From positions 1 through 64,000 of the forward strand of contig CAXXNS010000010.1 in assembly GCA_963666895.2 (NCBI GenBank): DNA of 64,000 nucleotides, given 5' to 3'. A model generated the notes under the pieces. That model searched no databases. It was not told the DNA's origin and worked only from the letters and a program-made list of their open reading frames with translations. Positions 61,243 through 64,000 of this stretch are shown one piece after another. The position numbers and the translations under genes were made by a program. Position 1 is the first letter of the stretch, and every line of letters starts with the position of its first letter. Origin of the DNA: G963666895 sp963666895 (GTDB lineage: Bacteria > Desulfobacterota > Desulfovibrionia > Desulfovibrionales > Desulfovibrionaceae).

Positions 61243-61638
61243 ATGGACCCCATCGACGTCGTCGCAGGAATCGTTTTAAACAATGGTAGGATCTTGCTCG
61301 CTAGGCGTAAGCCGGGTTCTCATCTTGAAGGGCTATGGGAATTTCCTGGCGGCAAGGTTGAAGTTGGAGAAAGCCCTGAGGAGGGCCTCGTCCGCGAACT
61401 GAGAGAAGAGTTGTCGATATCAACCAAAACCGGAAAGTTCATAGCGGAAAGTTTGTTCGACTATGGCTCAAAAAAAATACGACTTTTAGGGTACTTGTCT
61501 GAATATCTTGGCGGTGAATTCGTTCTTGATAGCCATGATAGAGTTGTCTGGGCTAAAGCAGAAGAACTCGGGCAGTATGAGATGGCGCCAGCTGACTATC
61601 CAATATTGGAGGCCTTCCTTTCTTTAGATAGAAGGTGA
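61243..61638 (+). CDS. NUDIX hydrolase, MutT-like
   Basis: 131-residue NUDIX protein. The box is near residue 37, with GGKVEVGE and REEL at the expected spacing for GX5EX7REUXEEXGU. WEFPGG before it and the size fit 8-oxo-dGTP diphosphatase-like (MutT) members, but substrate is not proven. It is 12 bp after the HNH nuclease gene and likely co-transcribed. In that setting it may clean modified nucleotides from the pool so that they do not mark self DNA for cutting; this is my inference. The GC content is lower than the core genome, as for the HNH gene. Confidence 0.85.
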   Translation: MDPIDVVAGIVLNNGRILLARRKPGSHLEGLWEFPGGKVEVGESPEEGLVRELREELSISTKTGKFIAESLFDYGSKKIRLLGYLSEYLGGEFVLDSHDRVVWAKAEELGQYEMAPADYPILEAFLSLDRR

Positions 61639-61732
61639 ATAGGCTGGCTTTGATCTGCCTCCCCAAAAACCGGCCTACATTGAATGTTAGAGGGGGCCAG
61701 GCACGGCTCGGTCTGGCAAGGTTAGTTAGTTG

Positions 61733-61756
61733 AGGCTCCCTTCGGGGGGCTCTTTC
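61733..61756 (+). terminator. Possible terminator after the NUDIX gene
   Basis: GCTCCC pairs with GGGGGC around a TTCG tetraloop and is followed by TCTTT. A short stem with one G-T pair; moderate strength. Confidence 0.45.
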
Positions 61757-61834
61757 GGTTTCATGGATGGCCCACCACCGTGGTCACCACCACCGCGACC
61801 AGGGTGGATAGGTGCATCGGCGGGTAGGGGGTGG

Positions 61835-61875
61835 AGGTGGTGGTAATCAAAAAAAGTGGTGGGAAAGTGGTGGTC
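61835..61875 (+). repeat. Arm-type repeats, right end of the element
   Basis: AGGTGGTGGTA at 61835, AAGTGGTGGG at 61854-61863 and AAGTGGTGGTC at 61865-61875. The last matches the tandem units before the integrase gene exactly. Same orientation on both ends of the element. Confidence 0.6.
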
Positions 61876-61894
61876 CGTTGACTACCCCACGAAT

Positions 61895-61937
61895 AAGCCC
61901 TTGCGCACAGCCTTTAAAGAACTGCTCGCAAGGGCTT
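61895..61937. terminator. Long stem-loop downstream of tRNA-Leu
   Basis: AAGCCCTTGCG (61895-61905) pairs with CGCAAGGGCTT (61927-61937) around a 21-base loop, and the plus strand then has TTAAT. It can stop leftward transcripts from the tRNA, with a weak T tract on that side. It resembles the stem before attL (AACCCTTGC core), so both ends carry related hairpins. Confidence 0.5.
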
Positions 61938-61947
61938 TTAATCATTC

Positions 61948-62034
61948 TGGTACCGAGGGAGAGACTCGAACTCTCAAGGGCTTGCGCCCGGCGGATTTTG
62001 AGTCCGCTGCGTCTACCAATTCCGCCACCCCGGC
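61948..62034 (-). tRNA. tRNA-Leu (anticodon CAA)
   Basis: An 87-base gene on the minus strand. The acceptor GCCGGGG pairs with CCTCGGT (two G-U pairs), the anticodon stem GCGGA/TCCGC holds the loop CTCAAAA with anticodon CAA, there is a long variable arm (GGGC-GCAA-GCCC), the T arm is GAGAG-TTCGAGT-CTCTC, and the 3' end encodes ACCA. The 3' half is supplied by the integrated element; the displaced original is at 50291-50346. Confidence 0.92.
61949..62004. repeat. attR: repeat within tRNA-Leu
   Basis: The right member of the 56-bp repeat that bounds the element, covering the tRNA from the anticodon loop to the final ACC. It differs from attL at four positions; two of them are compensatory in the variable-arm stem. 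Confidence 0.82.
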
Positions 62035-62046
62035 TCAAGGGGTCAA

Positions 62047-62076
62047 TACATACGGATAACCGTCCGCGGATGTCAA
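62047..62076 (-). promoter_or_regulatory. Promoter of tRNA-Leu
   Basis: On the minus strand TTGACA (62071-62076), an 18-bp spacer and TATGTA (62047-62052) lie 12 bp before the first tRNA base. The -35 box is perfect. Confidence 0.55.
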
Positions 62077-62110
62077 CAATTCCCTGTCCGCAACCCCGGG
62101 CAGGCCGCGG

Positions 62111-62785
62111 TCAGCGCGCCGGGCCGCGACCCGGGCCGCGACCCGGGTCGGGCAGGCCGAACTCCAGGCACAGGAAATGGGCAATGCGCCAGGCGAGGTC
62201 CTCGTAAAACTCCACCGGAATCTCCTTGAGGCCCCGGGCCTCGTACAAAAACTCCCGGGCGCTGACGTAGAACAGCAGCTGGGACCAGATGAACACCAGC
62301 CAGAAGCCCTTGTCCGCGTGCTCGTACGTGACGCCCACCCTGTCCAGAAACTCCAGGAACGGAACCTCGAAGTGGTCGAACACCTCGAGCAGGGCCCGCT
62401 GGAGCAGGTGGTCGTGGCGGAACAGGGCCTGGCAGATCAGGTCCGTATAGTCCGCGCCCCGGGTCTGGGACAGGTGCATGGCCAGGCCGCGGATCACGGC
62501 GTGCAGGGCGTCGGCCACCTGCTGGGGATCCTGAACGTCGATGCCCCGGCAGGGCTCGAACATCTCCTCGTAGTCGATGCCCGAGAGGATGGCCTCGCTG
62601 GCGGCCAGGCTGTAGAGCTCGGCCTTGGAGCCGAAGTGGTAGGAGATGGTGGGCAGGGCCACGCCCGACTGCTTGGCGATCTCGCGCAGGCCCACGCCCT
62701 CGCGGCCCTGGCGCGCGAACAACGCGGTGGCCGCCTCCAAAATCCTGGTCCGGGTCCTGTCTCCGTCGCTTCGCTTCTTTTTCAT
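62111..62785 (-). CDS. TetR/AcrR family transcriptional regulator
   Basis: 224-residue TetR-type repressor. The N-terminal HTH is RILEAATALFARQGREGVGLREIAKQSGVALPTISYHFGSKAELY-like (residues 14-56; recognition helix VALPTISYHFG). The rest is an all-helical ligand-binding and dimer domain of the AcrR/CerR kind (HAVIRGLAMHL). It is divergent from the DUF554 gene, and a palindrome fills the spacer of its own promoter. It ends close to the tRNA promoter, outside the element. Target genes beyond its own promoter are unknown. Confidence 0.9.
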   Translation of the reverse strand: MKKKRSDGDRTRTRILEAATALFARQGREGVGLREIAKQSGVALPTISYHFGSKAELYSLAASEAILSGIDYEEMFEPCRGIDVQDPQQVADALHAVIRGLAMHLSQTRGADYTDLICQALFRHDHLLQRALLEVFDHFEVPFLEFLDRVGVTYEHADKGFWLVFIWSQLLFYVSAREFLYEARGLKEIPVEFYEDLAWRIAHFLCLEFGLPDPGRGPGRGPAR

Positions 62786-62799
62786 GGCCGGCCCCCTAC

Positions 62800-62829
62800 T
62801 TTATAGGTCTGTTCAGGAACCTACATCAA
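62800..62829 (-). promoter_or_regulatory. TetR-gene promoter with operator palindrome in the spacer
   Basis: On the minus strand TTGATG (62824-62829), an 18-bp spacer and TATAAA (62800-62805). The palindrome arms TAGGT and ACCTA (62804-62808 and 62819-62823) lie exactly between the two boxes, with 10 bp between them. A TetR dimer there would block RNA polymerase, so the gene is probably autoregulated. Confidence 0.6.
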
Positions 62830-62917
62830 CCCGGCGGAAAAGAGAATCCGGACCGCTTGCCTCCCGCCCGCCTAACTGCTAGCACCTCTTTCGCACCTTC
62901 AACCCAGTGAGTACGCC

Positions 62918-63604
62918 ATGGTCTTTCCCTTAGGCTCCGTGGTCAACGCCCTGGCCATCGTGGCCGGGTCCACGGTGGGCATGATCCTCCACAACCGCTT
63001 CCCGGACCGCTACAAGATCACGGTCTTCCAGGGCCTGGGCCTGTGCGTGATTCTCATCGGCCTGGACATGGCCCTCAAGGTCCAGGACATATTGGTCCTG
63101 ATCTTCTCCATCGTCATCGGCGGCATCCTGGGCGAACTCCTGCTGCTGGAGCCCTTTTTCGACTCCCTGGGCGGCCGGCTCAAGGCCCTGGTGCGCTCCA
63201 AGAACGACCGCTTCACCGAGGGGCTGGTCAGCGCGTCGCTCATCTTCTGCATCGGGGCCATGGCCATCGTGGGCGCGCTCACCGAGGGGCTGACCGGCGA
63301 CCCGACAATTATCTACACCAAGTCCATGCTGGACGGGTTCGCGGCCATCCCCCTGGCCGCCACCTACGGCCTGGGCGTGCTCTTCTCCTGCATCCCCGTG
63401 CTCATCTACCAGGGCCTGATCACCGTGTTCGCGGGCACCTTCCAGGGCTATTTCACGGACCTGCTCATCGCCCAGCTCTCGGCCACGGGCGGCGTGCTCA
63501 TCCTGGGCATCGGCATCACTTTGCTGGACATCAAGAAGATCCGCCTGGCCAGCCTGCTCCCGGCCCTGGCGGTGGTGGTGGTGTTGACGCTTGTCTTTGG
63601 TTGA
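62918..63604 (+). CDS. DUF554 family membrane protein
   Basis: 228-residue polytopic protein of the DUF554 (YdfK-like) family; about six to seven hydrophobic spans (for example LGSVVNALAIVAGSTVGMI and LVLIFSIVIGGILGELLLL). IGAMAIVGALTEGLTGDPTIIYTKSMLDGF is the family's most conserved part. The function is unknown; transport across the inner membrane is suspected. It is transcribed away from the TetR gene, which may control it. The stop is 3 bp from the end of a convergent gene. Confidence 0.88.
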   Translation: MVFPLGSVVNALAIVAGSTVGMILHNRFPDRYKITVFQGLGLCVILIGLDMALKVQDILVLIFSIVIGGILGELLLLEPFFDSLGGRLKALVRSKNDRFTEGLVSASLIFCIGAMAIVGALTEGLTGDPTIIYTKSMLDGFAAIPLAATYGLGVLFSCIPVLIYQGLITVFAGTFQGYFTDLLIAQLSATGGVLILGIGITLLDIKKIRLASLLPALAVVVVLTLVFG

Positions 63605-63607
63605 CCG

Positions 63608-64000
63608 CTAGAATTCCCAGCGCAGGGTGGCCGCGAGGCCGTGGGACTCGGTGTTGTCGCTGAATTCCCCGTCATAGGCCACGGTCAGGGCCAAGGGCAT
63701 TTCAGGTGTCGCACCGGCCAGGGTCAGGCCCAGCTCCGTGGTCAGCCGGTCGTCGTCGTTCTCCGTGGTCACCCGGGCCGAGGTTCCGCCCAGGTATTGG
63801 CGCACGGTGACGTCGTTGCCGCCCAGGTCGCGGCTGTAGCCCAGGCCCGCGTACGGGGTGATGGTGGTGTTCCCGGCCTGGAAGGCGCGGGCCGCGCGCA
63901 GGCCCAGGCTGCCTTCCCAAAAGGTCTGGTCGAAATCGTCGTAGCGCACCGCGTTCACCGCCCCGTATTCCTCAAAAGCCTCGCGGTCCACGTAGGTGGT
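63608..64000 (-). CDS. Autotransporter beta-barrel domain protein, 5' part outside window
   Basis: C-terminal 130 residues of a minus-strand outer-membrane protein. Alternating beta strands (TTITPYAGLGYSRDLGG; RLTTELGLTLAGA; LALTVAYDGEFSDN) and the closing AATLRWEF with C-terminal Phe are typical of autotransporter beta-domains that BamA inserts. The passenger lies beyond the right edge, so its function is not visible. The gene ends 3 bp from the DUF554 gene. Confidence 0.82.
   Translation of the reverse strand, partial: TTYVDREAFEEYGAVNAVRYDDFDQTFWEGSLGLRAARAFQAGNTTITPYAGLGYSRDLGGNDVTVRQYLGGTSARVTTENDDDRLTTELGLTLAGATPEMPLALTVAYDGEFSDNTESHGLAATLRWEF

Larger units (their letters stand above)
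61639..61947. other. Right end of the element: terminator-like hairpins and arm-type repeats
   Basis: About 310 bp with no gene. It holds a GC-rich hairpin near 61733, clusters of CCACC on one strand and GTGG on the other (61770-61800), and arm-type repeats at 61835-61875, then a long stem at 61895-61937 before the tRNA. Confidence 0.55.
50291..62004. mobile_element. Integrated element at tRNA-Leu(CAA), phage-satellite-like, about 11.7 kb
   Basis: The element is delimited by a 56-bp imperfect direct repeat (50291-50346 and 61949-62004) that equals the 3' part of tRNA-Leu. Inside are a tyrosine integrase with tandem arm-type repeats at one end and similar repeats at the other, small regulators, a primase-helicase, genes resembling small terminase and scaffold proteins, and a cargo end with nucleases, a NUDIX hydrolase and a Sel1-repeat protein. 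Capsid, portal, large terminase, tail and lysis genes are absent. The size, the tRNA target and the gene set fit a phage satellite of PICI or P4 type rather than a full prophage or ICE (no relaxase or conjugation genes). The satellite label is inference. Confidence 0.75.

Noticed and set aside
62177..62806. Plus-strand open frame opposite the TetR gene
   Set aside because: Gly/Val/Gln-rich antisense shadow without motifs; the TetR frame has a clear HTH.

Overview
The window is GC-rich, gene-dense bacterial DNA. The codon use, the many cobalamin-type radical SAM proteins, the double-Cache chemoreceptor and the DUF554 protein fit a Desulfovibrio/Pseudodesulfovibrio-like sulfate reducer (Desulfobacterota). 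That assignment is an inference; no marker gene is present to fix the taxon.

Region 1 (1-45,572) is a single plus-strand train of about 40 genes for a complex surface glycan, probably an O-antigen, capsule or flagellar-type polysaccharide. Most junctions overlap (ATGA or GTGA) or lie within 50 bp, so it reads as one very long transcription unit that enters from the left. It holds four extended SDR sugar epimerase/dehydratases, one classical SDR, a Gfo/Idh/MocA oxidoreductase, two NeuA-like cytidylyltransferases, three D-2-hydroxyacid dehydrogenases (two without the catalytic His), a HAD hydrolase, a formyltransferase, a polysaccharide deacetylase, two NodU-type carbamoyltransferases (one fused to an SGNH hydrolase), an AsnB-type amidotransferase, four B12-binding radical SAM proteins, six SAM methyltransferases, six glycosyltransferase-like proteins, a hexapeptide acyltransferase, and two MBOAT + SGNH pairs that look like O-acyl transfer machines. 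No Wzx, Wzy, ABC exporter or ligase is seen. Two genes (cytidylyltransferase at 13,061 and FkbM methyltransferase at 28,328) carry apparent one-base insertions in short C or G runs.

Region 2 (45,573-50,287) is signalling: a PAS histidine kinase of the NarX/HPK7 type, a convergent and slightly overlapping methyl-accepting chemotaxis protein with two Cache domains, and a stand-alone CheY-like receiver ending at a strong terminator.

Region 3 (50,291-62,004) is an integrated element of about 11.7 kb. It is bounded by a 56-bp imperfect direct repeat of the 3' part of tRNA-Leu(CAA); the tRNA itself lies at the right edge. In order it has a tyrosine integrase with tandem arm-type repeats in front of it, a strong promoter with a structured leader, small DNA-binding proteins, a TOPRIM/RecA-like primase-helicase, a terminase-small-subunit-like protein, a scaffold-like protein, a coiled-coil protein, and a cargo end with two small unknown genes, an AT-rich Sel1-repeat protein, a secreted thermonuclease, a broken gene, an EVE-like + HNH nuclease and a NUDIX hydrolase. 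There is no capsid, portal, large terminase or tail gene, so it looks like a phage satellite (PICI- or P4-like) with defence cargo.

Region 4 (62,035-64,000) returns to chromosome: a TetR regulator with an apparent self-operator, a divergent DUF554 membrane protein, and the C-terminal end of an autotransporter beta-barrel running off the window.
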